Counted from the stretch's first letter, positions 13,287-23,671 are shown. The stretch is DNA of 64,000 bases from Phytohabitans flavus (GCF_011764545.1 NZ_AP022870.1:790001-854000), one strand, 5' to 3'. Notes: generated by a model from the sequence alone, not told the origin. Made by a program: numbers and translations.

Positions 13287-13660
13287 CATGTCTCGGATAA
13301 AGATCCAAAACCAAGGAAATCGAGCTACCGCGACGTCCGCGGTGGTCCAGACCGCTGCTCCCGCGGCCTCACCCTTCGCGATTCACAACCCCCGGCAGAT
13401 CGTGGTACCGAGCGGCCCCGCTGGGGGCCGCTGTGTACCACGATCGCTACTCCTGCTGGGCGCGGCCACGCGCCCAGGTCGACAGCTCGCGGAAACAGGA
13501 ACCCTAGGGGGTTGGGGCTTGGACCGCGGACCTGGTAGCGCAGGTCGGAGATCTCGGCGAGCGCTAGCGAGCCGCCGACCTGCGCGGTGCCCGCGGGAGC
13601 ATACGGTCCGCAAGTGACGCGGACCGGGGCAATACCGATCTTAAGAAATTGAATGTGACC
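13287..13660 (+). repeat. Dispersed non-coding repeat, copy B
   Basis: Module order on the plus strand: a conserved block (13287-13384), a hairpin with ends GATCGTGGTAC/GTACCACGATC (13398-13445), then a block (about 13490-13660) with the stem GCGCAGGTCGG/CCGACCTGCGC. Copy A matches it throughout in inverted orientation; by eye the shared blocks are about 90 percent identical. Copy C at 32190 shares only the first two modules. It lies between convergent genes and fills most of the gap 13236-13709, with an AT-rich patch TATATATAA near 13681. Confidence 0.8.
13398..13445. other. Hairpin of repeat copy B
   Basis: There are 11 perfect outer base pairs (13398-13408 with 13435-13445), a 2-by-2 mismatch, then 9 inner pairs (13411-13419 with 13424-13432) around a short loop. 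The outer ends match copies A and C. The inner stem (AGCGGCCCC) differs from C while still pairing. Confidence 0.85.
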
Positions 13661-13700
13661 CGGGGCCTACAGCGGCCGTCTATATATAAGGTGTCAGCTC

Positions 13701-13745
13701 CGCGACCAGCTATCCGGCCCCTGAGCCGTTGGGTAGCTGGTCGCG
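13701..13745 (-). terminator. Hairpin spanning the MatB-like gene stop codon
   Basis: CGCGACCAGCTA (13701-13712) pairs perfectly with TAGCTGGTCGCG (13734-13745). The 12-bp stem covers the last codons and stop of the minus-strand synthetase gene and may terminate its operon. Confidence 0.55.
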
Positions 13746-15230
13746 TCGCTCCCGGCCGGCGTCGGGGCGCTTGCCGCCGACCTCCTGCGGCAGGCTTTCG
13801 GTGAGGTGCACCGTGCGCGGCCGCTTGTAGGCGGGCAGCCGCCGGGCCACGAAGTCGATCAGATCCTGTGCCGTCGCCCCGTCGTCGGCGACCACGTAGG
13901 CGGTTACCTGTTGTCCGAGGTCGGGGTGGGGCGTGGCGGTCACCGCCGCGTCCCGGACCATCGGGTGTTCCATCAGGACCTGCTCCACCTCGGTGGCGCC
14001 CACCCGGTGGCGGCCGCTCTTGATCAGGTCGACGGAGGCGCGACCGACGATCCGGTGGCGCCCGCCCGGCCCGATGGTGGCCAGGTCTCCCGTGGAGAAC
14101 CAGCCACCGTGGCGGCCGCCCTCCCGATCGTCGGTCAGGTAGCCGTCGAAGAGGGTCGGCCCGTGCACCTGTAGCTCGCCGACGGACGCGCCGTCGGCCG
14201 GCACCGGCACGCCCCGCCCGTCGACGACCCGGGTGGCCACGCCGCCGACGGGGGTGCCGACGTAGCCGGGCAGCCGGTCACCGAGTGCCCGGCTTGTCGT
14301 GACCACCATCGCTTCGGCCATCCCGTACCACTCCACGGGGCGGTGCCCGGTGAGCTCGGCGAGGCGGACGAACTCGCGGGCGGTCAGCGGTGACTCGCCG
14401 GAGACCAGCAGCCGGGCCGAACGCAGGGCCCGGGCCGCCTCCAGGGTGCTGGTGACTGAGTTCCACGCGGGCGGATCGCCCAGGTAGAGCGTGCCCTCCG
14501 CGGCGGCGAAGGTGGTGGGGCTGGGCCGGCCGGTGTAGACCAGCGGCGACCCGATCCGCAGCGACGCGATGATCCCCAGGATCAGGTTGCACGGGCGGGT
14601 CATCGGTAGCCCGTGCACCACCACGTCGTCCGGGCCCCAGGCCCACGCGTCGGCCACCGCGTCGATGCTGGCCGCGATCGCCCCGGCGGAGAGCCGCACC
14701 GCCTTGGGCGGCCCGGTGGTGCCGCGGGTGTAGCCGATCAGCGCGATGGCATCCGGCGAGACCGCGGGAAAGCTGGCCGACGAGCGGCGCCGCAGGTCGA
14801 CGGCGAGCCGCGGCCGGTCGGTCGGCTCGAACCGCCGGCCCGTTGTCAGCACCGCCGCCGCCCGCGTCTCGCGCAGGATCCGATCCCACGTCGCCTGGGT
14901 GAACGCCGGCGACAGCGGCACCACCGGTGTGCCGGCGATCAGCGCACCGGTGATCGCCACGACCGTTTCCAGGGAGACGGTCGCGTGTACGGCCACTGCC
15001 TCCATGCCCTGCACCTGCTTCGCGACCGCACCCGCACAGAGTCTCAGCTGCTGGCGGGAGATCCCTCGGTCGGCCACCTGGATCACGTTGGGATGGTCCC
15101 TGAGCCCGTCGCCGGAAACCTCGAGCGCGCTGAGCAAACGGTTACCGACCCTTCCAGGAAAATGACGTGGAGGCGGCGAGGGGCGGCCTGGCAGCGTGTC
15201 CACCATCGGGTGCGACGCGAGCGTGGTCAT
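13710..15230 (-). CDS. MatB-like malonyl/acyl-CoA synthetase with altered motifs
   Basis: This 506-aa AMP-forming synthetase most resembles MatB, which makes malonyl- or methylmalonyl-CoA from the free acids. Supporting stretches are GWFSTGDLATIGPGGRHRIV, GRASVDLIKSGRHRVGATEVE and the C-terminal LPQEVGGKRPDA with the catalytic-type lysine. Several signatures differ from consensus: YTRGTTGPPKA instead of YTSGTTGxPKG, and YGMAE instead of YGMTE. Activity may be changed or weak. The ATG at 15230 is 3 bases after the ABC permease stop, so it is the last gene of the ATPase-permease-synthetase operon. A role in feeding PKS extender units is inferred. Confidence 0.75.
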   Translation of the reverse strand: MTTLASHPMVDTLPGRPSPPPRHFPGRVGNRLLSALEVSGDGLRDHPNVIQVADRGISRQQLRLCAGAVAKQVQGMEAVAVHATVSLETVVAITGALIAGTPVVPLSPAFTQATWDRILRETRAAAVLTTGRRFEPTDRPRLAVDLRRRSSASFPAVSPDAIALIGYTRGTTGPPKAVRLSAGAIAASIDAVADAWAWGPDDVVVHGLPMTRPCNLILGIIASLRIGSPLVYTGRPSPTTFAAAEGTLYLGDPPAWNSVTSTLEAARALRSARLLVSGESPLTAREFVRLAELTGHRPVEWYGMAEAMVVTTSRALGDRLPGYVGTPVGGVATRVVDGRGVPVPADGASVGELQVHGPTLFDGYLTDDREGGRHGGWFSTGDLATIGPGGRHRIVGRASVDLIKSGRHRVGATEVEQVLMEHPMVRDAAVTATPHPDLGQQVTAYVVADDGATAQDLIDFVARRLPAYKRPRTVHLTESLPQEVGGKRPDAGRERRDQLPNGSGAG

Positions 15231-15233
15231 CGC

Positions 15234-17707
15234 CTAGGCCCTCCCCAGCGCCCGGCGCAGCGCGACAGCGGCCGGCACCACGCTCGCGGTAAACGAGATC
15301 ACTCCACATGAGACGATGACCACCAGCAGGATCAGCCAGGGCACCCGTACGGCCACCGAGTCGGAGAGGCCACTGAGTGCGGCCGTCACCACGATCAAGG
15401 TGGCCCCGGTGACCAAGGCGCCGATCACCGCGCCCACAGCGCCGACGGTGATCGCCTCCCGGCCGACGAGCCGCAGGATCTGCCGGCGGGTCGCCCCGGC
15501 CAGCCGTAGGGTGAGCAGCTCCCGGATCCGTCCGGTGGTCGCCATCAGCTGCGTGTTGGCGATGGAGATGGCTGTGTACACGAGTGCCATGCCGAGGATC
15601 GCGAGGAGCGAGAGCCGGCTGAGCCGGTCGAACTGCTCGTCCAGCGTGGCCAGGTGCGTCTTCGTCTCCGCCACCGCACCGCCCTGCGGGGCAACCGCGG
15701 CCGCGATGCTCGCCCGGTCGGCGCCGGGTGCCAGGCTCAGGTAGACCGAGTCCGGCAGCGGCACCGCGGTGTGCGCGGCGGCCTGCGCCCAGGGCAGGAA
15801 TACGTTGGGCAGGCCGAGCCGGTCGTCGACGATCGCGACCAGCCGCAGCGAGGCCTGGGAGCCGTCACCGAGCCACAGCTCCGCCTGGTCACCGAGCTTC
15901 CACCCGTGTGCGTCGGCCATCGCCGCGCTGACCGCGACGGTCTCGCCGGTGAGATCGTCGAACGTTCCGGCGGTCAGCGGCAGGCGCAGCACCTGGTCGG
16001 CGCTGGGCCCGTCGATGTACCACGCGGTGCGCTGCTGCATCATGTTCCGCACGCTGTCGAAGACTCCGCTGGTCTTGGTGCGTGCCGTGGCGTTGACCCC
16101 GGGCACGCCCTTGGCCACGTCGGCCACCGTCTCGGGCAGCTGGGCGTCGCCTGCCGGCACCACGAGCAGCGGGGCGGTGAGCTGGGCGCGCAGGCTGGCG
16201 GCCTGGGTGGCGGAGATGGTCTCGGTGCCGGCGAGCGAGGCGCCGGCCAGCCCGATCGTGATGAGGACCGGGGCGATCGTCGACGCGTACCGCTTGCTCT
16301 CGGTGCGCACGCCCGACCTGGCCAGCACCGCGACCACGCCGCTGCCGAGCGTCATCGTCCAGGCGAACGGCCTCATCATTACGGGCAGCAGGAGGGTGCA
16401 GCCGAGGATCAGCGCCATCACCACGACCAGCAGGTAGGCGCTCCCCTCCGGAGTGGACAGCAGCGGTGCGAGCGGGAAGATGCCGCCGATGCAGGCCAGC
16501 CCGAGCACCCACCGCAGGATCGTCATGCTCCGGCGGTCCACTGTGGCCTCGCGCAGCGCCTCGATCGGGCGTACCTTGCCGGCCCGCCGCGCGGCGAACC
16601 AGGCACCGACCAGCGCGACGATCAGGCCAAGCCCGCCCGCCGCGAGCACCGGCCACCACACGAACTCGGCGGTGAATCCGGCCGGCGCCAGCTCCTTGTC
16701 GGCCAGCCAGCGGGCGAACACCGGGGCGAGCACGACGCTCAGCGCGCCGCCGGCGGCAGCGGCGAGCACGCCGACCAGCGCGGCCTCGTTGATGACGATC
16801 CGGCGTACCTGCCGGGGTGTGGCACCGGCGGTGCGCAGCAGCGCGAACTCGCGCCTGCGCTGGGCGACCGTGAAGGCGAACGTGCCCGCGACCACGAACG
16901 TGGAGACGAAGCCGGCGAGGCCGGCGGTGCTGCCGACCAGCGAGACGGTGGCGATCAGGAGCCCGGCCTCCGGGTCGGCCTCGGCGGTGCGCCGTGCGTC
17001 GCCGGTCACCACGCGCAGCTGCGGAAACTGGCCGCGCAGTGCCGACTTGGCCCGATCGCCGATCGCGGCCGGGTCGGCGCCGGGCGCGGCGAGCAGTGCC
17101 ACCGCCGACACGCGACCCTTGGCCAGCTGCTCGGCGGTGGCCTCCGACACGTACACGGCGGGCTCGGCTTCGGTCTCGATGACACCGCTGACCGTGAAGT
17201 CGCGCGGACCGTCGACTGTGGAGAGTGTGACCGTGTCGCCGGGCTTCTGGTCGGTGGGCGCGGTCAGGACGACCTGGTTGTCGCTGGTCGGCCGATCGCC
17301 GGCCACCATCCGGTGCGGGTGCAGGGCGCTCGCCGCCCACGGGTGGGCCTCGGTGGCACTGCCGAAGCTCGCGTAGCCGGCCCGGTCGACGACCACGCCG
17401 GAGACGCCCTCGATGCCGGTGAGCGCGGCGGCGGCGCCGTCCGGCACGTAGCCACGCTCGCCCGGGGCAGGCCGGGATTGGCCGCCGGACCGTCGGGATC
17501 CGCGGCGGTCACGCCCGCGCCGTCCGGCCCGGCGACCACCACCGACGGGCTGACGAACCAGCGCGGCGGCTCGTCGGGTCCGCTGAGGACCGCGGCGAGG
17601 GTGAGGCCGGCCGTGGCGAAGAGCGCCACACCCAGCGAGAGCGCCAGAAACGAGCCGACGAAGCTCGCCCAGCGGGCTTTGAGGGTGTGCCGGGCGAGGG
17701 TCATCAT
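15234..17707 (-). pseudogene. FtsX-type ABC permease, frameshifted by one base
   Basis: Two overlapping frames together encode one FtsX/MacB-like permease of about 824 residues. The N-terminal part begins at ATG 17707 ([20 protein letters not shown], first membrane segment). The rest runs in another frame from about 17460 to the stop at 15234 and has the two FtsX permease domains, for example RRREFALLRTAGATPRQVRR and RELLTLRLAGATRRQ. Restoring one C in the run CCCC near 17461-17466 joins them as ...NPGLPPGERGYVPDG. Everything else is intact, so sequencing error is more likely than decay. The start overlaps the ATPase stop (ATGA). Exports or extracts a hydrophobic compound by family precedent. 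Confidence 0.8.
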
Positions 17708-18468
17708 TTGGTCGTCCCGATGGACGCGACCTCGAGGAGGGTCATCCGCTCGGCGACGGCCTGCGGCGTCGGGTTCTGAAGCTCACCGGCGAGCCGGCCG
17801 TCGGAGAGGAAGACCACCCGGTCGGCGAACGACGCGGCCACCGGGTCGTGCGTCACCATGATCACTGTCTGACCGTGTTTGTCGACGACCGACCGCAGCA
17901 GCACGAGGATCTCGCGCCCGGTGGTCGAGTCGAGGGCGCCGGTCGGCTCGTCGGCGAAGAGCACCTCCGGCTTGGTGATGAGCGCCCGTGCGATCGCGAC
18001 CCGCTGCTGCTGGCCACCGGACATCTCGCTGGGGCGGTGCTTGGTGCGCTCGCCGAGGCCGAGCGAGGCCAGGACGCCGCGCGTCTCGGACCGCTTGGGA
18101 CGCCGGCCGGCCAGCATCAGCGGCAGCGCCACGTTGAGCTCGGCGGTCAGGGACGGCAGCAGGTTGAACTGCTGGAACACAAAGCCGATCTTCTGACGCC
18201 GCAGCAGCGTCAGCTTGGTCTCGCTGAGATCGTTGAGCCGGGTGGTGCCGATGAACACGTCACCCGAGGTGGGGCGGTCGAGTCCGGCGGCACACTGGAG
18301 CAGCGTGCTCTTGCCGGATCCGGACGGACCCATCACCGCGGTGAAGGTGCCGACCCCGAAATCGATCGACACGCCATCCAACGCGTTGACCGTGGCACCC
18401 TTGCTGCCGTAAACCCTTCGCACGTCGTGCAGTCGCACGGCTTGCTCGCTAGTCGTCGTCACGCTCAT
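17704..18468 (-). CDS. ABC transporter ATP-binding protein (LolD/MacB type)
   Basis: This 254-aa ATPase has Walker [11 protein letters not shown]-loop [10 protein letters not shown], signature [15 protein letters not shown], Walker [14 protein letters not shown] and the H-loop VTHDP. This is the type that pairs with FtsX-like permeases. The ATG at 18468 is preferred; 10 more codons upstream are open but not needed. It heads the minus-strand operon with the permease and the MatB-like gene. It is divergent from a two-component system at 18588, a common arrangement in which the kinase senses the exported compound. Confidence 0.92.
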   Translation of the reverse strand: MSVTTTSEQAVRLHDVRRVYGSKGATVNALDGVSIDFGVGTFTAVMGPSGSGKSTLLQCAAGLDRPTSGDVFIGTTRLNDLSETKLTLLRRQKIGFVFQQFNLLPSLTAELNVALPLMLAGRRPKRSETRGVLASLGLGERTKHRPSEMSGGQQQRVAIARALITKPEVLFADEPTGALDSTTGREILVLLRSVVDKHGQTVIMVTHDPVAASFADRVVFLSDGRLAGELQNPTPQAVAERMTLLEVASIGTTK

Positions 18469-18587
18469 AAGCGTCGCGGAGCGGCGGGCCCCCGTCACTG
18501 GCGCAGGCTTACCGCAAGGGGGTAGAGCTAGCGTTACCCCACCCCGCGCGGCGCCGTGCGGGCCGGTGATCGACGCCCGTAGTCTTG

Positions 18588-19887
18588 GTGTCCGTGGCGG
18601 AGATCCGGCTCCAGCAGACGTTGCCTGGCGCGGTCGCCGCGCGTACCGCCAGACACGCGCTTACCGGCCACCCCCTGCGATTTCTGCGCTCGTGGTGGCC
18701 GTGGCGGTCATTCGCCTACCTGCTGTCCGGCGTGTTCGTCGCGTTCGCGTGGCTGGCCAGCGTGCTGCTGCTGGTGTTCGTACCGGTGCTCGGGCTCGTG
18801 GCGCTGCTGGCCGGCATCCCGCTGAGCCGGGTGGAGCGGTGGCGGCTGCGCCTCGTCGACCGTACGCCGGCGCTGTCGACGCACCACCGTCCCGCCCGGC
18901 CCGGCGTGTGGGCCTGGCTCAGCACCCGCTTTCGTGAGGCGAGCACCTGGAAGGAGCTCGGGTACGCGCTGCTGTTCTCGTTCGGGCTCGCCTGGGTCGA
19001 CCTCTCCGTGGCGCTGCTGGTGCTGTGTGTGCTGTACCTGCTCGCGTTTCCGCTGGTGGTGTTCACGATCCCGGACGAGTACCTGCCGATCGAGGTGCTC
19101 TGGCTCGACGTGTCCGGCCCCCGGAGTCGCTGCTCGCCGCCTTCGCCGGACTGGTGACCCTGCCGGTGATGCTCTACCTCGCGACCGCGTACGCGGCGGC
19201 CCGCGCGGCGCTGACCCGGTCGCTGCTGGCCCTGCCGCTGGACGACTCGCTCCGCGCCGAGATGGTCGAGCTGAGCCGCTCCCGGGCGCGCATCCTGGAG
19301 GCGTTCGACGCTCAGCGCCGGCGGATCGAGCGCGACCTGCACGACGGCGCCCAGCAGCGGCTGACCGGTCTGATCATGACGCTGGGTCTGGCCCGGCTGG
19401 AGCTCGACGGGGCCCCCGCACCCGCCCGTGACCTGGTCGCTCGGGCGTATGACGAGGCCAACCAGGCGCTGGTGGAGCTGCGCGACCTGGTGCACGGCAT
19501 CCACCCGCAGGTGCTCACCGATCGGGGTCTCGGCCCGGCGCTGGACGAGCTCGCCGAGCGCTGCGCGGTGCCGGTAAACGTGACGGTGCGGCCGGCGGAG
19601 CGGCTGCCGGAGCCGGTGGAGGCGGCGGTGTGGTTCACCATCGCCGAGGCGCTCACCAACGTCGTCCGGCACAGCCGCGCCACGCAGGCGTCGGTGACGA
19701 TCGAGCGGCACGGCGACGAGCTGGTGGTCGAGGTACGCGACGACGGGGTGGGCGGCGCCGACGCGAGCGGGGCAGTGGCCTGCTGGGCCTCGCCGACCGG
19801 GTGTCGGTGCTGGACGGCAGGATCATGTTGAGCAGCCCGCTGGGCGGGCCGACCGTGTTGAGGGTGGAGTTGCCGTGCGGATCGTGA
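18588..19887 (+). pseudogene. Sensor histidine kinase (HisKA_3 type), two one-base frameshifts
   Basis: Three frames together encode a membrane sensor kinase. The first part has two pairs of membrane segments (around 18700-18810 and 18960-19070). The second has the dimerisation/phosphoacceptor box RDLHDGAQQRLTGL and the ATP-binding N box (AEALTNVVRHS). The last supplies the G box (GLLGLADRVSVLDG) and the end. Adding one C in CCCCC at 19118-19122 and one G in GGGG near 19769-19772 restores one frame. Both losses are in homopolymers, so read error is likely. The exact start among TTG 18585, GTG 18588 and GTG 18594 is uncertain. It is divergent from the ABC operon it probably controls. Confidence 0.8.
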
Positions 19888-20512
19888 TCGCCGAAGACTC
19901 CGTGCTGCTTCGGGAGGGTCTGGACCAGATCCTCACCCGTTTCGGCCACGAGGTGCGGGCGGTCGGTGACGGCGACGGGCTGCTGGCCGCGGTCGCCGAG
20001 GAGGTGCCCGACGTGGTGGTGACGGACGTTCGCATGCCGCCCGGCTTTCGCGACGAGGGCCTGCGTGCCGCGATCGAGCTGCGCCGCCGGTACGAGGGGC
20101 TGCCGGTGCTCGTGCTGTCGCAGTACGTCGAGCAGACCTACGCCGCCGAGCTGGTCAGCACCGGCGCGGGGTGGGTTACCTGCTCAAGAACCGGATCGGC
20201 GACGTGACCGAGTTCGTCGACGCGCTCGCCCGGGTGGCCGGCGGTGGTACGGTCGTCGATACCGACGTGATCCAGCATCTGCTGAGCCGCCGGCGTGCCA
20301 GCACCTCGCTGGAGCGGCTTACCGCGCGCGAGCGGGACGTGCTCGAGTTGATGGCGGAAGGCCGGTCGAACGCGGCAGTGGCGCGGCGGCTGGACATCTC
20401 TCAGGCGGCAGTCGCCAAGCATGTCAATAGCATTTTCACAAAGCTGAGCCTGCCTCCCGCGGCCGACGACCACCGTCGGGTGCTCGCGGTCCTGGCCTAT
20501 TTGCGAACGTGA
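19875..20512 (+). pseudogene. NarL/LuxR-family response regulator, one-base frameshift
   Basis: GTG at 19875 overlaps the kinase end by 13 bases. The receiver domain shows the acidic pair in IAEDSVLLREG, the phosphoacceptor in VVTDVRMPP and, after the shift, the lysine of GYLLKNRI. The C-terminal LuxR helix-turn-helix reads LTARERDVLELMAEGRSNAA followed by SQAAVAKHVNSIFTKL. One G missing from GGGG near 20168-20171 breaks the frame; with it the sequence reads STGAGVGYLLK. It is probably functional in the organism. It pairs with the kinase just upstream. Confidence 0.8.
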
Positions 20513-20742
20513 GTCGCGTTTGAGCATCCCCTTTCCGGGCCGGTAGCGTGCCCAAAGCCGACCCCTATACCGAGGAACTACTAGTTTCCCGAGACTTAAC
20601 ACTGTTACGCCGCCGTTTCTGTGCACGTCAGGGGTCTTGTACTGGTGTTGGTAGGGGTGGCCAACGCCATGGTGGCCGATTGCGCCAGATCAACCGCGCT
20701 GCAACACTGGCGTGATCCGGGCACTGTCGGAGGTCTATGTTG
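20513..20742. promoter_or_regulatory. Upstream region of the LAL regulator with TAGGGG/CCCCTA motifs
   Basis: No gene is seen in the stretch between the response regulator and the LAL gene. It contains ACCCCTATACC at 20561, CATCCCCTTTCC near 20525 and TTGGTAGGGGTGG near 20649. These belong to the motif family found before other cluster genes. Confidence 0.4.
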
Positions 20743-20771
20743 TTGACATAGGACATGACGCGTGGTAGGAG
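20743..20771 (+). promoter_or_regulatory. Sigma-70 type promoter for the LAL regulator
   Basis: TTGACA at 20743-20748 and TAGGAG at 20766-20771 are separated by 17 bases, a near-consensus housekeeping promoter. Transcription would start about 20778, which supports translation from ATG 20834 rather than from the upstream GTG at 20762 inside the promoter. Confidence 0.55.
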
Positions 20772-20833
20772 GCCGAGTCTTCGGCACACAGCAGGGCCGC
20801 AATGGGGAGAGTCGCTACGGGGAGGCGAACGCC

Positions 20834-23641
20834 ATGGCATTGATCGAACGTGAGCTGGTCGAACGAGACCACGAACTGAAATATCTCGAGTCGCTGTACG
20901 GGGAGAGCGCGACAGGGCGCGGACGGGTGGCCGTCATCAGCGGCCCCGTCGCCACCGGCAAGACCCAGCTGCTGCACAACTTCGCCGAGCGGGCTGCCGC
21001 TTCGGGCGCGCTCGTGCTCTGGGCGGTGGCATCGCCCTCTGAGCAGACGCTGCCGCTCGGCGTCATCGACCAGATGTTGCACAGCGCCCAGCTGCCGGCC
21101 GAGGCGGCTGAGCAGATCAACCAGTTGCTCGACAACGGCTACCGCACCTACTGGCAGAGCGGCGCACCGGAGCTCGCCTGGCGGGAGAGCGCCGCCGTCC
21201 TCCGTGGCCTGTCGAAGGCGCTGCTGGAGGTGACCGAGCGGACGTCGCTCGTGATCTGCGTCGACGACGTGCACTACGCCGACCTTCCGTCGTTGCAGTG
21301 CCTGTCGTCGGTGGCACGCCGCCTGCGAAACACGCGGGCGATGATGGTGCTCACCGAGAGCGCCCGCTTGCAGCCGGCATACCCGCTGTTCCAGGAGGAC
21401 GTGCTCCGCAACTCGCACCGCCGGGCGGTGCAGCTGGAGCCGCTGACCCGCTTCGGCGTCGCGCGGGTGCTCGCGCCGTCCCCGGAGCTGTCGGGGCCGC
21501 ACGTCGCGGCCGAGTGCCATGCGCTCACCGGGGGCAACCCGCTGCTGCTCCAGTCGCTGATCGAAGACTCTCGCCTGTCGGCGGCGACGACTGGCCGGGT
21601 GATCGTCGGCGACGCCTTCGCCGAGGCGGTGCTGAGCTGCTTGTACCGCTGCGAGGCGCCGATGCTCCAGGTGGCCCGTGGCCTCGCGGTCGTCGGCACG
21701 GCGCTGCCGGCGGCGACCCTGGCCCGGCTGCTCGACCTGGACACCGAGATCGCCAGCAGGGCGGTGCACCTGCTCAACCGGGCAGGGCTGCTCGACGCCG
21801 GCAGGTTCCGCCACCCGAGGGTCCGCAACGCGGTGCTGGCGAGCATGATCCCGGAGGCGCGCGCGGCGATGCACGGCCAGGTCGCCAAGCTGTTGCACAG
21901 CGCCGGCGAGCCGGCGTCGGTCGTGGCGGGGCATCTCGTCGAGGCCGACTGGGTCGATGCGCCGTGGGTACTGTCCACATTGAAGGAAGCGGCCGAGATC
22001 GCCCTGTCGGGCGGTGACTTCGCCTTCGCCTCGACGTGCCTGCGCACGGCCCGCGGGGCGTGCCTCGACGACCGCCAGCGAGCCGAGATCACGTCGATGC
22101 TGACGCAGGCGAAGTGGCGGGTCGACCCGGCCGACGCGCTGCCGCACCTGTCCGAGCTCGTCGCCGCCGCGCGCAGCGGCCTGATCGACTGCCGGCACTC
22201 GGTCACGCTCGTCGGCTACCTGCTGTGGCACGGCCGGCTCGACGAGGCGATCGAGCTGCTCGACCGCATCTGCACGGCGGACTCGATCGACGCGGAGGCG
22301 GCCGACGGCATCTACGCGTCCTTACTGTGGCTCGCGTCCAGCTTTCCCGAGTACGCCGAGCGCGTGCGGGGCTACTGGACCGAGCTGGAGCGACACTGGT
22401 CCACGCCGACGGCGCAGACGCTGCCGTTGCAGGCGGCACGCGTGCTCAGCGCGATCACCGAGCACGGCCCCAACGAAGAGGCGGTAAGCGCGGCGGAGCA
22501 GGTGTTGCAGCGCACCCACCTCAACGACAAAAACCTCATGCCGGCGTCGGTCGCGCTCAGCACGCTGATCCTGGCCGACCGGCTCGGCTCGGCGGCGGCC
22601 TGGTGCGACTCGCTGTTGGGCGAGGCGGCCGCGGGCAACGCGCCGACCTGGCAGGCGGTGCTCTTCAGCCTCCAGGCCGAGATCGCGCAGCGGCAGGGCG
22701 ACCTGACCGGTGCCGAGGAGCACGCACAGAGCGCGTTGCGGGCGATCTCCATGCGCGGGTGGGGCGTGGTCATCGGCCGCCTGCTCTCCACCCTCGTACA
22801 CGTCAACACGGCGACCGGCCGATACGAGGAGGCCGCCAACTTCCTCAGCGAGCGGGTCCCGGCGGAGATGTTCCGCACCTCGTACGGCCTCCAGTACCTC
22901 TACGCCCGGGGCAACTACTACCTGGCCACCGACCGGCCGCGGGCCGCGCTGAGCGACTTCCAGACCTGTGGCGACACGGCGAACGTGCTGGGGCTCGAGC
23001 TGCCGGAGCTGGCACCGTGGCGGCTCGGCCTGGCCCAGGCGTACCTGGCGCTCAAGGGTCCGCGGCAGAGCCGTGCGCTGGTCGGCGAGCAGTTGCGCCT
23101 GCTGGGGGAGGAGGGGCAGCAGTGGGTACGCGGCGTCGCCCTGCGCGTGCTCGCCTCGGTGAGCGAGCCGGCCCGCCGGCTGCCGCTGCTGAAGGAGTCC
23201 GTCGAGCTGCTCGAAGCCGGCGGTGACAGGTTGGAGACCGCGCTGGCGCTCGCCGACCTGAGCGACGCGTTGCGCGATGCCGGCGATCCCAGCCGGGCGC
23301 GCCTGACCCTGCGCACCGCGCGCTACTTCGCCAAGCAGTGCCAGGCACACGCGTTGCTGCGCCGCCTCCAGCCGGAGGTGTCGTCGATCGAGCAGTCGAC
23401 GACCGCGCTGGTGCGTGCGGTCCCCAACAACGTGGAGGGAATCACGTCGCTCAGCGAGGCGGAGCGGCGGGTGGCCGCGCTGGCGGCGATCGGCCACACC
23501 AACAGGGAGATCGCCGGCAAGCTCTACATCACGGTCAGCACCGTCGAGCAACACATGACCCGCATCTTCCGGAAGCTGCGCGTCAAGCGCCGCAGCGACC
23601 TGCCGCCGGGGTTGCACGTCGGGATCGCCGACACCGCCTGA
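20834..23641 (+). CDS. LAL-family LuxR transcriptional regulator (probable cluster activator)
   Basis: This 935-aa large ATP-binding LuxR regulator has Walker A GPVATGKT at residues 37-44 and Walker B SLVICVDDVHYAD near 140. A long helical-repeat middle (about 300-850) and a C-terminal LuxR helix-turn-helix (LSEAERRVAALAAIGHTNRE, then STVEQHMTRIFRKL) follow. Such proteins are cytosolic activators common in macrolide and polyene clusters. The ATG at 20834 has GGGGAGG 8 bases upstream. Codon 497 (22322-22324) is TTA, so expression probably depends on the bldA-type leucyl-tRNA. It is convergent with the MFS gene, 30 bases apart. Confidence 0.92.
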   Translation: MALIERELVERDHELKYLESLYGESATGRGRVAVISGPVATGKTQLLHNFAERAAASGALVLWAVASPSEQTLPLGVIDQMLHSAQLPAEAAEQINQLLDNGYRTYWQSGAPELAWRESAAVLRGLSKALLEVTERTSLVICVDDVHYADLPSLQCLSSVARRLRNTRAMMVLTESARLQPAYPLFQEDVLRNSHRRAVQLEPLTRFGVARVLAPSPELSGPHVAAECHALTGGNPLLLQSLIEDSRLSAATTGRVIVGDAFAEAVLSCLYRCEAPMLQVARGLAVVGTALPAATLARLLDLDTEIASRAVHLLNRAGLLDAGRFRHPRVRNAVLASMIPEARAAMHGQVAKLLHSAGEPASVVAGHLVEADWVDAPWVLSTLKEAAEIALSGGDFAFASTCLRTARGACLDDRQRAEITSMLTQAKWRVDPADALPHLSELVAAARSGLIDCRHSVTLVGYLLWHGRLDEAIELLDRICTADSIDAEAADGIYASLLWLASSFPEYAERVRGYWTELERHWSTPTAQTLPLQAARVLSAITEHGPNEEAVSAAEQVLQRTHLNDKNLMPASVALSTLILADRLGSAAAWCDSLLGEAAAGNAPTWQAVLFSLQAEIAQRQGDLTGAEEHAQSALRAISMRGWGVVIGRLLSTLVHVNTATGRYEEAANFLSERVPAEMFRTSYGLQYLYARGNYYLATDRPRAALSDFQTCGDTANVLGLELPELAPWRLGLAQAYLALKGPRQSRALVGEQLRLLGEEGQQWVRGVALRVLASVSEPARRLPLLKESVELLEAGGDRLETALALADLSDALRDAGDPSRARLTLRTARYFAKQCQAHALLRRLQPEVSSIEQSTTALVRAVPNNVEGITSLSEAERRVAALAAIGHTNREIAGKLYITVSTVEQHMTRIFRKLRVKRRSDLPPGLHVGIADTA

Positions 23642-23671
23642 CGCACTGCACGTCAGTCCGGCCGATAGGGG

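Noticed and set aside
15654-17861. 735-codon plus-strand frame opposite the ABC permease
   Set aside because: Low-complexity Arg/Gly/His-rich shadow; the minus strand encodes clear FtsX permease domains.
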